Below, in pieces: positions 8,582 to 18,293 of a stretch of 41,238 nucleotides of DNA. The stretch's first letter is position 1. Each line of letters begins with the position of its first letter. Made by a program: the position numbers and the translations under genes. The DNA is from Rhodospirillales bacterium. GTDB lineage: Bacteria; Pseudomonadota; Alphaproteobacteria; Rhodospirillales; SHVQ01. The stretch spans positions 1 through 41,238 of the forward strand of contig SHVQ01000025.1 of the NCBI GenBank assembly GCA_009694195.1, read 5' to 3'. The notes beneath the pieces are model-generated. The model saw nothing but the letters and a program-made list of their open reading frames with translations, was not told where the DNA came from and made no database searches.

Positions 8582-9997
8582 ATGCGACGCAGGCGAAACG
8601 CCAAGATCATCGCGACGTTGGGGCCGGCAAGCTCGACGGTACCCATGATCTCCCGGCTGTTCGAGGCGGGCGTCGACCTCTTCCGTTTCAATTTCAGCCA
8701 CGGCACCCACGACGACCACAAACGTCGCTACGAGATCGTGCGCGGGCTCGAGCAGCAGCACAACCGGCCGGTCGGCGTACTTCTCGATCTTCAGGGGCCG
8801 AAGCTCCGTGTCGGCAAGTTCGAGAGCGGAAAGGTGACGTTGCAGACGGGCCAGACCCTGCGGCTCGACCTTTCCGATCGGCCGGGCAACGAGAAGCGCG
8901 TCTGCCTTCCGCACCCGGAGATCTTCCGCGCCATGACGCCCGGGATGGACCTTCTCCTCGACGACGGCCGCATCCGGCTGAGCGTATCGAAGTGCGGCGA
9001 TGACTTCGCCGAGACGGAAGTCGTCGTCGGCGGCGACCTCTCGAATCACAAGGGCGTGAACGTGCCGAGCGCCGTCCTCGGCCTCTCGCCGCTCACGGCC
9101 AAGGACCGCGAAGATCTTCAGTTCGGGCTCGACCTCGGCGTCGACTGGGTCGCGCTCTCGTTCGTCCAGCGGCCGGACGACATCGCGGAGGCCCGGAAGC
9201 TGATCCAGGGCCGCGCGGCCGTGATGTCGAAGCTCGAGAAGCCGGCCGCGATCCATCACCTCAACGAGATCGTCGAGTTGTCCGATGCCGTGATGGTCGC
9301 GCGCGGCGATCTCGGGGTCGAGATGCCGCCGGAAGCCGTGCCGGCGGTGCAGAAGCGGATCATTCGCGCCTGCCGCGTCGGCGGGAAGCCCGTCGTCGTC
9401 GCGACCCAGATGCTGGATTCCATGGTGAACGCGCCGACGCCCACGCGGGCCGAAGCGTCCGACGTCGCCACCGCCATCTACGACGGATCCGACTGCGTCA
9501 TGCTGTCGGCCGAGACGGCGGCGGGCAAGTACCCGATCGAATCGGTCGCCATGATGGACCGCATCATCAAGAGCGTCGAGCAGGACCCGCTGTTCCGCCG
9601 CCTCATGGACACCGAGCGCCACCTGCCGGAGTCGACGGCTGCCGATGCGATCACCGCCGCCGCCCGGCAGGTCGCGCAGACGATTTCGGCCGCCGCCATC
9701 GTGACGTTCAGCTCGACCGGATCGACGACGCTTCGCTGTGCGCGCGAACGGCCGAGCGTGCCGATTCTCGGCCTCACGCCTCGGAAGGACACGTCGCGGA
9801 AAGTGACGGTCGCCTGGGGCGTGCACTCCGTGCTGACGGAGGAGATCCACACGTTCCGGGAAATGGTCGAGCGGGCGGTGCTCACGGCCTCGCAGGAGGG
9901 GTTCGCCACGTCCGGCGACCGGATCGTGGTGACCGCGGGCGTGCCCTTCGGAACGCCGGGCGCGACGAACATCCTCCGCATCGCCTGGGTCGAGTGA
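8582..9997 (+). CDS. pyk: pyruvate kinase
   Basis: Pyruvate kinase transfers phosphate from phosphoenolpyruvate to ADP in the last step of glycolysis, in the cytoplasm. The 471-residue product shows the N-terminal KIIATLGPAS motif, the substrate loop FRFNFSHG, the signature VMVARGDLGVEMP (about 237-249) with metal-binding residues, and a complete C-terminal allosteric domain. The ATG at 8582 is preferred; a TTG nine bases upstream is also in frame. TATACT at 8537-8542 resembles a -10 box, but no good -35 is visible. The stop codon overlaps the GTG start of the RarD-like transporter, indicating a shared transcript. Confidence 0.95.
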   Translation: MRRRRNAKIIATLGPASSTVPMISRLFEAGVDLFRFNFSHGTHDDHKRRYEIVRGLEQQHNRPVGVLLDLQGPKLRVGKFESGKVTLQTGQTLRLDLSDRPGNEKRVCLPHPEIFRAMTPGMDLLLDDGRIRLSVSKCGDDFAETEVVVGGDLSNHKGVNVPSAVLGLSPLTAKDREDLQFGLDLGVDWVALSFVQRPDDIAEARKLIQGRAAVMSKLEKPAAIHHLNEIVELSDAVMVARGDLGVEMPPEAVPAVQKRIIRACRVGGKPVVVATQMLDSMVNAPTPTRAEASDVATAIYDGSDCVMLSAETAAGKYPIESVAMMDRIIKSVEQDPLFRRLMDTERHLPESTAADAITAAARQVAQTISAAAIVTFSSTGSTTLRCARERPSVPILGLTPRKDTSRKVTVAWGVHSVLTEEIHTFREMVERAVLTASQEGFATSGDRIVVTAGVPFGTPGATNILRIAWVE

Positions 9998-10926
9998 CCG
10001 CAGCGCCATCGGAGACCGGCCGGCCGCCGAACCCGCGTCGGGACGGCGCGCTCGGGGCCGCTTGCGCGTTCACCGCCTTCTTCATCTGGGGCGCGATGCC
10101 GGTCTACTTCAAGGCCGTCGACCACGTGCTGCCTTCCGAGGTCGCCGCGCACCGCATCCTGTGGTCGATGGCGCTGCTCGGAATCCTGCTGATCCCATTC
10201 GCGCGCTGGCCGCGTGTGTGGGCCACGTTCGCGAGCCGGCCGCTGATGCTGCGCCTCGCCGCGAGCGCCATGGCCCTCAGCGGCAGCTGGCTCGTCTACA
10301 TCTGGGCGATCGCCAACGACCGCATCGTGGAATCGAGTCTCGGGTACTTCATCAATCCGCTGTTCAACGTGATGCTGGGCGTGCTGCTGCTGAAAGAGGG
10401 CTTGCGCCGCTGGCAGTGGGTGGCGGTCGGGCTCGCGGCCGCCGGCGTCGGCGTCCTCGTCGTCCAGCAGGGCGCCATCCCCTGGGTTGCTCTCGCGCTG
10501 CCGCTGACGTTCGGGATGTACGGGCTGCTCAGGAAGACAACGGTCGTCGATCCCATGGCCGGCCTGTTCGTCGAGACGCTCCTGGTGAGCCCGCTTGCGA
10601 TCGTCTGGCTCCTCTATCTCGCGAGCCAGGGCATGCTTGCCTTCGCGCACACCGGCGTTGCGACCGACGCGTTGCTCCTGCTCACCAGCGTGATCACGGT
10701 GGGGCCGCTTCTCCTGTTCATCCAGGGGGCGCGCCGGTTGACGCTTGCGACCCTCGGCTTCTTTCAGTACCTCGCGCCGACAGGGAACCTGCTGTTCGGC
10801 GTGTTCGCCTATGGGGAGCCGTTCACGCCGGCCCACCAGGCGGCCTTTGGGTTGATCTGGATCGCGCTCGCCGTCTACATGACCGACGCAATGCGCGCGC
10901 GCGTGCAACCCGCCGTCGCTCCTTGA
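9994..10926 (+). CDS. rarD: RarD-like EamA/DMT-family transporter
   Basis: This 310-residue inner-membrane protein has about ten predicted helices in two EamA repeats. The first helix reads FTAFFIWGAMPVYFKAVDHV, with the conserved PVYFK and HRILWS segments of the RarD subgroup, known as chloramphenicol-sensitive protein after an E. coli phenotype; the transported substrate is not known. The GTG start overlaps the pyk stop by four bases (GTGA), so its translation is probably coupled to pyk. It ends one base from the stop of the minus-strand indolepyruvate oxidoreductase, leaving no room for a separate terminator. Confidence 0.88.
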   Translation: MTAAPSETGRPPNPRRDGALGAACAFTAFFIWGAMPVYFKAVDHVLPSEVAAHRILWSMALLGILLIPFARWPRVWATFASRPLMLRLAASAMALSGSWLVYIWAIANDRIVESSLGYFINPLFNVMLGVLLLKEGLRRWQWVAVGLAAAGVGVLVVQQGAIPWVALALPLTFGMYGLLRKTTVVDPMAGLFVETLLVSPLAIVWLLYLASQGMLAFAHTGVATDALLLLTSVITVGPLLLFIQGARRLTLATLGFFQYLAPTGNLLFGVFAYGEPFTPAHQAAFGLIWIALAVYMTDAMRARVQPAVAP

Positions 10927-10927
10927 T

Positions 10928-13900
10928 CTACGCGGCGGCCGTACGGGCCGCGGCGGGTTCGCGAAATCCGGCGAGCAGCCGTTTCTCGCAATCGAGCGCG
11001 GCCGCGATCGTCTTCTCCTTCACGTGGCCGAAGCCGCGGATGGATTGGGGCAGGCCTGCGATCTCGACGGCGGCGGCGTGAGTTTCCGCTGCCAGACCGG
11101 CAAGCAGCGCTTCCAGCGTCGCCTCATAGGCGCGGATGAGCTGGCGCTCCCGCCGCCGCTCGTCCGTGTAGCCGAAGGGATCGAAGGGCGTGCCGCGGAG
11201 TCCTTTGAGCCGCGCGAGCAGGCGGAAGATGCCCATCATCCACGGCCCGAAATCGCGCTTCCGAAGCTCGCCCGTCTCCGGATCGCGCCGCGAGATGAGG
11301 GGCGGCGCCAGGTGGAAGGTGAGCTTGAAATCGCCTTCGAACTGCCGCTCGAGGTCGGCCAGGAATCGTCCGTCCGTGTAAAGCCGGGCCACCTCGTACT
11401 CGTCCTTGTAGGCGAGCAGCTTGAAGTACGAACGGGCGACCGCCTCGGCGAACCCCGCGCGGCCGGGGGTCCGCTCGGCTTCCACCCGCGCGGCGCGGGC
11501 GACCATCCGCCGGTAGCGCTCCGCGAGCGCCTCGTCTTGATAGTCGACGAGGGCTTGGGCCCGCTTGGCGACGATGTCTTCCAAAGTCGTCGCCGCAGGC
11601 TCGGCCGGCGCCATCGAGCGGCTCGCCAGGCGCGTGACGGCGCCTCCGTCGTGGGCGGCCCGGCGGCCCCAGAGGAAGGCCTCCGTGTTGAACGCGACAG
11701 CGACCCCGTTGAGCTCGAGCGCGCGCTCGATCGCGTCCGCCGACAACGGGATCAATCCCTGCTGATAGGCGTAGCCGACCAGGAACAGGTTGGCGCCGAT
11801 GGCATCGCCGAGGAGCGCGGTCGCAAGTCCCGTCGCATCGACGAAGCGCGCGGCGTCCGTGCCTACGGCCCCTGTGATCGCCGCTCTCAGTTCATCCTCC
11901 GGAAACCGGAGGTCGGGATCGTGGGTGAAGTCGGACGTCATCGTCCGGTGCGCGTTCACGACGGCCTTCGAAAAATCCCGCCGGAGGCGCGAAAGCGATT
12001 CCAGGCTCGCTCCCGCCACCATGTCGCACCCGAGGAGGAGGCGGGCGCTTCCCGTCGCGACGCGCGTCGCGTGGATGTCGTCCGGTTTATCGGCGATGCG
12101 GAGGTGGGTGAAGACGGCCCCGTTCTTCTGCGCGAGGCCGGCGACGTCGAGAACCGAGGCGCCGAGGCCTTCGATGTGCGCCGCCATCGCGAGCACGGCG
12201 CCGACGGTGACGACGCCGGTGCCGCCGATCCCGGTGATGTGGATGTCGTAGGGGACGGCCGTCGCGGGCCGGGCGGGCTCGGGCAGTGGGGGAAAGGGGA
12301 CGTGCTCCGCCGCGCGCGGCTTCTTGAGCCGGCCGCCGTGGACGGTGACGAAGCTCGGGCAAAATCCCTTCGTGCAGCTGAAGTCCTTGTTGCAGGAAGA
12401 CTGCTCGATCGCGCGCTTGCGGCCGAATTCGGTCTCCAGGGGCACGATGGAGACGCAGTTGGATTGCCGCCCGCAGTCGCCGCAGCCTTCGCAGACGGCC
12501 GCGTTGATGAACGGGCGCCGGGCGGGATCGGCGAGCCGGCCGCGCTTCCGCCGCCGCCGTTTTTCGGCCGCGCAGGTCTGATCGAAGATGAGGATGCTCA
12601 CCCCCGGCCATTGGCGGAGCTCGCGCTGGACGGAGTCGAAATCGTCGCGCGGATGGATCGTCGTTCCCGGCGCGAACCCGGCGGCGATGGGATAGTCCTC
12701 CGGCGTCTCGGCGACGACGGCGATCCGCTCCACGCCCTCGGCCTGCACCTGGCGGGTGATCATCGGGACGTTGAGGGGCCCGTCGACCGGCTGGCCGCCG
12801 GTCATGGCGACGGCGTCGTTATAGAGGACCTTGTACGTGATGTTCGCGCCCGACGCGACCGCGGCCCGGATCGCGAGCAGGCCGGAATGAAAATAGGTGC
12901 CGTCGCCGATGTTGACGAAGATGTGCCGGGTGTCCGTAAACGGCGCCTGGCCGAGCCAGTTGGCGCCTTCGCCGCCCATCTGGGTGAAAGTGTCGGTCGT
13001 CCGGTCCATCCAGATCGCCATGTAATGGCAGCCGATGCCGGCGGCGGCCTTCGAGCCCTCGGGCACGCGCGTCGACGTGTTGTGCGGGCAGCCGGAGCAG
13101 AAGTAGGGGATGCGTTTGATATTGGGACGGGCTACCGCGAGCGCCGTCTCCCGCGCAGCGAGCCGGCGGAGGGGTTCGGAAAACGCATCCGGCCCGTCCA
13201 TGCGCTGAAGGCGCCCGGCGATGACTTTCGCGATCATCTCGGGCGTGAGCTCGCCCGCGGTCGGCAGCAGCATCTCGCCGCGCTCGTCCCGCTTGCCGAT
13301 GACGCGCGGGCGTGCGTCGGCCGGCCAGTTGAAGAGCTGGTCTTTGACTTGGCTCTCGATCACCGGGCGCTTCTCTTCGACGACGAGCATTTCTTGCAAG
13401 CTCTCGGAGAAGCGCCGGAGGCCGTCCGGCTCAAGCGGCCACGGCATCGCGACCTTGTAGACGCGGATGCCCTGGCGCGCCGCGGCCTGGCGATCGAGGC
13501 CAAGAGCGTCGAGCGCTTCGAGGGTGTCGAAATAGGCCTTGCCGGACGCGACGATGCCGAGCCGGGGCACGGGCGTCTCGAACACGATCCGGTCGAGCCG
13601 GTTGGCGCGGGCGAACGCCAGTACGGCCGGAAGCTTCCAGAGCTCGAGGCGGGCTTCCTGGGCATCAGCCGGATCCGGCCAACGGATTCCAAGCCCGCCC
13701 GCGGGCGGCGCGAAATCGGCCGGGCGCACGAAGGAGAGCCGGTCCAGATCGGCCGGGACCGAGGCGCCCGAATCGATCGTGTCGCTGACGGCCTTGATCG
13801 CGACCCAGCAGCCGGAGAAACGCGACATCGCCCAGCCGGTGAGGCCGAAATCGAGCAGCTCCTGCACGTTCGCCGGATTGAGGATGGGGATGCGCGCGTC

Positions 13901-14392
13901 GATCAGCGCGTATTCGCTCTGGCTCGGGATCGTCGAGGACTTGCCGCTCGGATCGTCGCCGACCATCGCGAGGACGCCGCCATGGGGCGCGGTCCCCGCC
14001 AGGTTCGCGTGGCGGAAGGCGTCGCCCGAGCGGTCGACTCCCGGGCCTTTGCCGTACCACATGGCGAAGACGCCATCGTACCGCGCGCCGGGCGACAAAT
14101 TGAGCTGCTGGCTTCCCCACACGGCGGTCGCCGCCAGGTCCTCGTTGACCCCGGCCTGGAAGCGGATGTGGTGGGCTTTCACGTCGCGCTCGGCGCGCCA
14201 GAACTCCTTGTCCACGCTTCCCAAGGGCGATCCGCGATAGCCGGTGATGAAGCCTGCGGTATTGAGGCCGACGGCCAGATCGCGCTTCCGCTGCAGGAGC
14301 GCGAGGCGGACGAGCGCCTGCGTCCCCGTCACGAACACGCGCCCTTGGGTGAGGGCGTACTTGTCCTCGAGAGTGACCGCCTGAAATGCCAT
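10928..14392 (-). CDS. indolepyruvate:ferredoxin oxidoreductase, fused subunits
   Basis: The 1154-residue enzyme oxidatively decarboxylates aryl or branched 2-oxoacids to acyl-CoA and reduces ferredoxin; it is a fusion of the IorA- and IorB-like parts. In order: an N-terminal pyruvate-oxidoreductase domain (GYRGSPLGSVD near 53), a Cys motif CSGCPHN near 431, the thiamine-diphosphate site GDGTYFHSG near 495, a ferredoxin-like cluster region with CEGCGDC near 632 and CTKGFCPSF near 670, and a gamma-type domain opening ITGIGGTGVVTV near 714. All expected cofactor residues appear present. The ATG at 14392 has no clear ribosome-binding site but matches family starts. Long open frames on the other strand are codon-bias shadows. 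Confidence 0.93.
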   Translation of the reverse strand: MAFQAVTLEDKYALTQGRVFVTGTQALVRLALLQRKRDLAVGLNTAGFITGYRGSPLGSVDKEFWRAERDVKAHHIRFQAGVNEDLAATAVWGSQQLNLSPGARYDGVFAMWYGKGPGVDRSGDAFRHANLAGTAPHGGVLAMVGDDPSGKSSTIPSQSEYALIDARIPILNPANVQELLDFGLTGWAMSRFSGCWVAIKAVSDTIDSGASVPADLDRLSFVRPADFAPPAGGLGIRWPDPADAQEARLELWKLPAVLAFARANRLDRIVFETPVPRLGIVASGKAYFDTLEALDALGLDRQAAARQGIRVYKVAMPWPLEPDGLRRFSESLQEMLVVEEKRPVIESQVKDQLFNWPADARPRVIGKRDERGEMLLPTAGELTPEMIAKVIAGRLQRMDGPDAFSEPLRRLAARETALAVARPNIKRIPYFCSGCPHNTSTRVPEGSKAAAGIGCHYMAIWMDRTTDTFTQMGGEGANWLGQAPFTDTRHIFVNIGDGTYFHSGLLAIRAAVASGANITYKVLYNDAVAMTGGQPVDGPLNVPMITRQVQAEGVERIAVVAETPEDYPIAAGFAPGTTIHPRDDFDSVQRELRQWPGVSILIFDQTCAAEKRRRRKRGRLADPARRPFINAAVCEGCGDCGRQSNCVSIVPLETEFGRKRAIEQSSCNKDFSCTKGFCPSFVTVHGGRLKKPRAAEHVPFPPLPEPARPATAVPYDIHITGIGGTGVVTVGAVLAMAAHIEGLGASVLDVAGLAQKNGAVFTHLRIADKPDDIHATRVATGSARLLLGCDMVAGASLESLSRLRRDFSKAVVNAHRTMTSDFTHDPDLRFPEDELRAAITGAVGTDAARFVDATGLATALLGDAIGANLFLVGYAYQQGLIPLSADAIERALELNGVAVAFNTEAFLWGRRAAHDGGAVTRLASRSMAPAEPAATTLEDIVAKRAQALVDYQDEALAERYRRMVARAARVEAERTPGRAGFAEAVARSYFKLLAYKDEYEVARLYTDGRFLADLERQFEGDFKLTFHLAPPLISRRDPETGELRKRDFGPWMMGIFRLLARLKGLRGTPFDPFGYTDERRRERQLIRAYEATLEALLAGLAAETHAAAVEIAGLPQSIRGFGHVKEKTIAAALDCEKRLLAGFREPAAARTAAA

Positions 14393-14531
14393 GCGGGCTT
14401 AAGAGTAATGCCCGGAAACCAGCCTTACAACAAATGACCGCCGCTGCCCGGAGGAACCGGAAAGGGGGATGTTTTCCAAGGGGACAACCCCTATATGATG
14501 ACCCGCCCGACGTGATCAGGACGTGCCCATC

Positions 14532-15509
14532 ATGACAATTCTGGTGACTGGCGCCGCCGGCTTCATCGGCTTTCACACGGCGCGCGCGCTGCTCGAACGC
14601 GGCGAGCGGGTGGTCGGCGTCGACGACGTGAACGACTATTACGAGGTGTCGCTGAAAGAGGCGCGCCTCCAGCTTCTGGAAAAGGACAAGGGATTTTCGT
14701 TCGTGCGGGGCGACATCGCCGGGCGCGACGCGATGGCCGGTCTCTTCCGCCGCCACCCCGATATCGACCGCATCGTGCATCTGGCGGCCCAGGCGGGCGT
14801 CCGATATTCCCTCGTGAACCCTTACGCGTACACGCGCTCGAACGTCGAAGGTCACCTCGTGCTCCTCGAATCCGCCCGGCATCTCAAGGGGCTGAAGCAC
14901 TTCGTCTACGCGTCGTCGTCGTCGGTCTACGGCTCCAACGCGAAGCTTCCCTTCGCGGTCGCCGACCGCACGGACGCGCCGCTCTCGCTTTACGCGGCCA
15001 CCAAGAAGGCGATGGAAGCGATCAGCCACAGCTACAGCCATATCTACGGAATCCCGCAGACCGGGCTCCGGTTCTTCACGGTGTACGGGCCGTGGGGCCG
15101 CCCCGACATGGCGGCCTTCATCTTCGCCCACAAGATCCTCAAGGGCGAGCCGATCCCCGTCTACAACAACGGCGAGATGTGGCGCGATTTCACCTACATC
15201 GACGACATCGTCGCCGGGGTGGTCGCATGCCTCGACCGTCCACCCGAGGGCGCGAACACGCCGCCCGCGCGCATTTACAACCTCGGGAACAACCGCTCGG
15301 AGCCCCTGATGCGCTTCATCCAGGTGCTCGAAAGAGCATTCGGGAAGAAGGCCGAGATCAAGTTCCTTCCCATGCAGCCGGGCGACGTCAAGGAGACGTT
15401 CGCCGACATCACGGATACGCAGCGCGATTTCGGATTCCAGCCCAAGACTTCGATCGACGAGGGCATCCCGCGCTTCGCGACCTGGTTCCGCGGCTACTAC
15501 AACATCTGA
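14532..15509 (+). CDS. NAD-dependent nucleotide-sugar epimerase (UDP-glucuronate 4-epimerase-like)
   Basis: This extended short-chain dehydrogenase of 325 residues probably interconverts UDP-glucuronate and UDP-galacturonate for lipopolysaccharide or capsule. It has the NAD-binding GAAGFIG (7-13), the active-site pair Y154-AAT-K158 with a preceding run of serines (128-131), and RFFTVYGPWGRPDMA, typical of the glucuronate-epimerase branch. The ATG at 14532 follows AGGA (14518-14521) by ten bases; the GTG at 14523 is too close to that site. It is followed after 23 bases by an EamA transporter. Other UDP-sugar specificities, such as UDP-glucose 4-epimerase, are less likely but not excluded. Confidence 0.88.
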   Translation: MTILVTGAAGFIGFHTARALLERGERVVGVDDVNDYYEVSLKEARLQLLEKDKGFSFVRGDIAGRDAMAGLFRRHPDIDRIVHLAAQAGVRYSLVNPYAYTRSNVEGHLVLLESARHLKGLKHFVYASSSSVYGSNAKLPFAVADRTDAPLSLYAATKKAMEAISHSYSHIYGIPQTGLRFFTVYGPWGRPDMAAFIFAHKILKGEPIPVYNNGEMWRDFTYIDDIVAGVVACLDRPPEGANTPPARIYNLGNNRSEPLMRFIQVLERAFGKKAEIKFLPMQPGDVKETFADITDTQRDFGFQPKTSIDEGIPRFATWFRGYYNI

Positions 15510-15525
15510 GGTTCCGGGGGGAACC
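15510..15525 (+). promoter_or_regulatory. hairpin covering the ribosome-binding site of the next gene
   Basis: GGTTCC-GGGG-GGAACC is a perfect six-base-pair hairpin beginning at the base right after the epimerase stop codon. It contains the purine-rich Shine-Dalgarno stretch (15516-15523) of the TTG-started transporter at 15533. A ribosome finishing the epimerase would unfold it, so this may be a translational-coupling device. Confidence 0.4.
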
Positions 15526-15532
15526 GTTCGCA

Positions 15533-16423
15533 TTGGTTCGCGCGGTCATTCTGCTCGTTATCGTTTCGGCGCTTTGGGGCTCTTCGTTCCCGGCGATCAG
15601 GATCGCCGTCGAGTCCGTGCCGCCGCTGACGCTCGCCGCGGCCCGCACGTTCATCGCGGCGGTCGCCCTCGTCATCTTCAACCGCATCCTCGGCCACAGG
15701 CTCCCGCACTCGGCGCGCCTGTGGCGCTCCATCGTGGCGATCGCCTTCTTCGGCAACGGGCTTCCGTTCTTCCTCATCGGCTGGGGGGAGGAGCACGTGA
15801 CCGGCGGCCTCGCCGCCATCCTCATCGCCGTGATGCCGCTCGCGACCGTGGCGCTCCTTCAGGCGTTCGGGCGCGAGGAGGCGGTGACGTGGGGGAAGCT
15901 CGCCGGCGTGATCGTCGGATTCGCGGGCGTCGTCGTCTTGATCGGCCCGGCGGCGTTGAAGGGCCTCGGCACCAGCCTCTGGCGAGAGCTCGCGGTCGTC
16001 GGGGCCGCGATGAGCTACGCGGTATCGTTGATCATCGTCCGCCGCCTCCCCGCCCTGCCGGCGACGGCGCTCGCGGCCGTGGTGATGGCGGTCGCGGCGG
16101 CCGAGATGACCCCGCTTGCGTTCCTGTTCGAGGACCCCTGGCGGGTGTCGCCGTCCGGGCCGTCGGCGCTCGCCACGCTTTACATCGCCATTTTCTCGTC
16201 GGCCGTCCCGTCGATCCTCTATTTCCGCCTGGTGGCGGCGCAGGGCGCCACGTTCACGTCCTTCATCAACTATCTCATTCCGCTGATGGGCGTGTTCCTG
16301 GGTTGGGCGTTCCTCGACGAGGCGGTGACGCCGCAGGCGATGATCGCGCTCGCCTGCATCCTCGGCGGCGTCGCGCTGACCGGAATCGGTCGTCGTGGGA
16401 ACGCCGCTCAGCCGGCGCGATAA
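15533..16423 (+). CDS. EamA/DMT-family transporter
   Basis: A 296-residue inner-membrane protein with roughly ten hydrophobic helices in two halves. The first helix, ILLVIVSALWGSSFPAIRIA, has the WGSSFPA pattern of EamA proteins, and the second half repeats it, ending in a helix near VFLGWAFLDEAVTP. Members export amino acids, metabolites or drugs; the substrate here is unknown. The only sensible start is TTG at 15533, seven bases after a G-rich ribosome-binding site lying in a small hairpin. The reading frame stays open far upstream but only as a shadow of the epimerase. It overlaps the convergent acyl-CoA synthetase by 16 bases at the 3' end. Confidence 0.85.
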   Translation: MVRAVILLVIVSALWGSSFPAIRIAVESVPPLTLAAARTFIAAVALVIFNRILGHRLPHSARLWRSIVAIAFFGNGLPFFLIGWGEEHVTGGLAAILIAVMPLATVALLQAFGREEAVTWGKLAGVIVGFAGVVVLIGPAALKGLGTSLWRELAVVGAAMSYAVSLIIVRRLPALPATALAAVVMAVAAAEMTPLAFLFEDPWRVSPSGPSALATLYIAIFSSAVPSILYFRLVAAQGATFTSFINYLIPLMGVFLGWAFLDEAVTPQAMIALACILGGVALTGIGRRGNAAQPAR

Positions 16424-18201
16424 AGATCCTCGAGCGCGCGACCGTACATTTCCTTGATCTTGTGGCGGCGGGGCTTGAGCGTCGGCGTGAGTTGACTGTT
16501 TTCGACGGCAAACGGCGCCTTCGCCACGATGAACCGGCGCACCTTCTCGATATTCGCGAGCCGCCGGTTCACGCGCTCGACCACCTCGGCGAGGCTCGCG
16601 TGGAGGGCGGGATCGTCGGCGAGCGCTCCGAGGTCGTCCCGCTTGCCGCGCGCCTTCGCCCATGCTTCGAGCCACGGCGCGTCCGGCACGAGCAGTCCGA
16701 CGAGGTGCGGGTGCTTGTCGCCGTAGACCAACGCCTGGGCGATCTCCGGCTCGAGGGTGAGGAAGCCCTCGATCCGTTGGGGCGCGACATTGTCCCCGCC
16801 CGAATTCACGATGATGTCCTTCTTCCGGTCGGTGATCTGCAAGTGTCCGTCCTCGTCGATGAGGCCGATGTCGCCCGTATGCAGCCAGCCGTCGACGATG
16901 GTGCTCTCCGTCGCCTCCGGGTTTCGCCAGTAGCCCTGCATCACGAGCTCGCCGCGCACCAGGATCTCGCCGTCGCTTGCGATCTTGACCTCGACGCCCG
17001 CGAGCGGCGGCCCGACCGTGTGGATCTTGGTGCCTTTGGCCCGGTTGCAGCTGATCACGGGCGCCGCCTCGGTCTGGCCGTAGCCCTGCAGGATGCGAAG
17101 CCCGAGCGCGGTGAAGAAAAGCCCGATCTCCGGGTTGAGGGGTGCGCCGCCCGAGATCAGCGCCTTCAGCCGGCCGCCGAAGCGGCCCCGCACCTTGTTG
17201 CGGACGAGCGTGTCCAGCACCCGGTCCGCCGCGCGCTCTCCGAACGAAAGACTCCCCGGCTGCTCGAAGCGCTTGCGTCCGAGCGCGACCGCCTTTTCGA
17301 AAAGCGTGGCCTTGAGGCCGCCCTGTTTCCTGACACCCTGGGTGATCCGCTGATGGAGCGTCTCGTAAAGGCGCGGGACCGCCGTCATCAGGGTCGGCCG
17401 CGCCTCGATCATGTTCTGGGCGAGGGTCTCGACGCCTTCGGCGTAGTAAATCTCGGCGCCGATGGCGATCGGAAAGAACTGCCCCCCCGTGTGTTCGTAG
17501 GAATGAGAGAGCGGGAGGAACGAGAGAAAGACCTCGTTGTCGAGCCCGAGATCTTCGAAGGCGTCCATCGCCGCGCGGCAATTGTGGAGGATGGCGCCGT
17601 GCGACAGCATGACGCCCTTCGGCACGCCGCCCGTACCGGAGGTGTAGATGATGCAGGCCGTGTCCTCGCGCCGCCAGCGCTCCGCCATGGTCACCATGTT
17701 GTCGTGGGCGCTGCGGCCTTGCTCGATCAAGGCGTCGAGCGGCAGGACCTTCACGTCCAGTTGCGGGCGGGCGGCGGGCGGATCGATCGCGGCGACGAAC
17801 TCCGTCTCCGGCGATTTGTGAGCGGCCGGCAGGATCCGTTCGGCGAGCCGGCGCGTCGATACGATCACGCCCTTGGCGCCGCTGTTGGTGAGGATGTGCA
17901 GGTGGTCGGCTTCCGTATTGGTCGTGTAGGCGGGAACCGTGATCGCGCCGACCGACATGATCGCGAGGTCGGCGACCAGCCACGCCGGCCGGTTCTCGGA
18001 GACGAGGACGATGCGGTCGTCCGGCTTCACGCCCTGCGCCAGCAGTCCGCGCGCGAGCGGCGTCACCCGCGCCGCCACATCCCGCCACGTGAGCGGCTTG
18101 TAAACGCCTTCCCGCTTCGCCCACAGAAAGGGCCGATCACCCAGACGCTCGACCTGGTCGAAGAACATCTGGACAAGATTCTGCCAGTCCCGCGGCGCCA
18201 T
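16408..18201 (-). CDS. long-chain fatty acid-CoA ligase (AMP-forming)
   Basis: This 597-residue member of the ANL superfamily activates fatty acids through an acyl-adenylate and transfers the acyl group to CoA. The P-loop-like motif IIYTSGTGGVPKGVMLSH lies near residues 190-207, GYGQTEAAPV near 380, and the hinge/catalytic region GWLHTGDIG with DRKKDIIVNSGG near 445-482. The N-terminus (LVQMFFDQVERLGDRPFLWAK) and the long form resemble the FadD15/FACL6-type bacterial enzymes. The ATG at 18201 follows GGGAG and GAGG. It is divergent from oligoendopeptidase F, with 92 bases between them, and overlaps the EamA gene tail-to-tail by 16 bases. Chain-length preference cannot be read. Confidence 0.9.
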   Translation of the reverse strand: MAPRDWQNLVQMFFDQVERLGDRPFLWAKREGVYKPLTWRDVAARVTPLARGLLAQGVKPDDRIVLVSENRPAWLVADLAIMSVGAITVPAYTTNTEADHLHILTNSGAKGVIVSTRRLAERILPAAHKSPETEFVAAIDPPAARPQLDVKVLPLDALIEQGRSAHDNMVTMAERWRREDTACIIYTSGTGGVPKGVMLSHGAILHNCRAAMDAFEDLGLDNEVFLSFLPLSHSYEHTGGQFFPIAIGAEIYYAEGVETLAQNMIEARPTLMTAVPRLYETLHQRITQGVRKQGGLKATLFEKAVALGRKRFEQPGSLSFGERAADRVLDTLVRNKVRGRFGGRLKALISGGAPLNPEIGLFFTALGLRILQGYGQTEAAPVISCNRAKGTKIHTVGPPLAGVEVKIASDGEILVRGELVMQGYWRNPEATESTIVDGWLHTGDIGLIDEDGHLQITDRKKDIIVNSGGDNVAPQRIEGFLTLEPEIAQALVYGDKHPHLVGLLVPDAPWLEAWAKARGKRDDLGALADDPALHASLAEVVERVNRRLANIEKVRRFIVAKAPFAVENSQLTPTLKPRRHKIKEMYGRALEDLYRAG

Positions 18202-18293
18202 GCCTCGATCGCTCCCGGAAAACAGGGTCGTATCATTGCCTGTTGTCGGCGCCCATTTCCACCCCTATATGGCTGGAGCGAAAGGATCACGCC

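Noticed and set aside
11024..14437. Very long open frame (1137 codons) on the plus strand opposite the indolepyruvate oxidoreductase
   Set aside because: The minus-strand frame has all cofactor motifs of a known enzyme. The plus-strand frame is arginine-, glycine- and aspartate-rich with no recognisable domain, as expected for a GC-rich antisense shadow.
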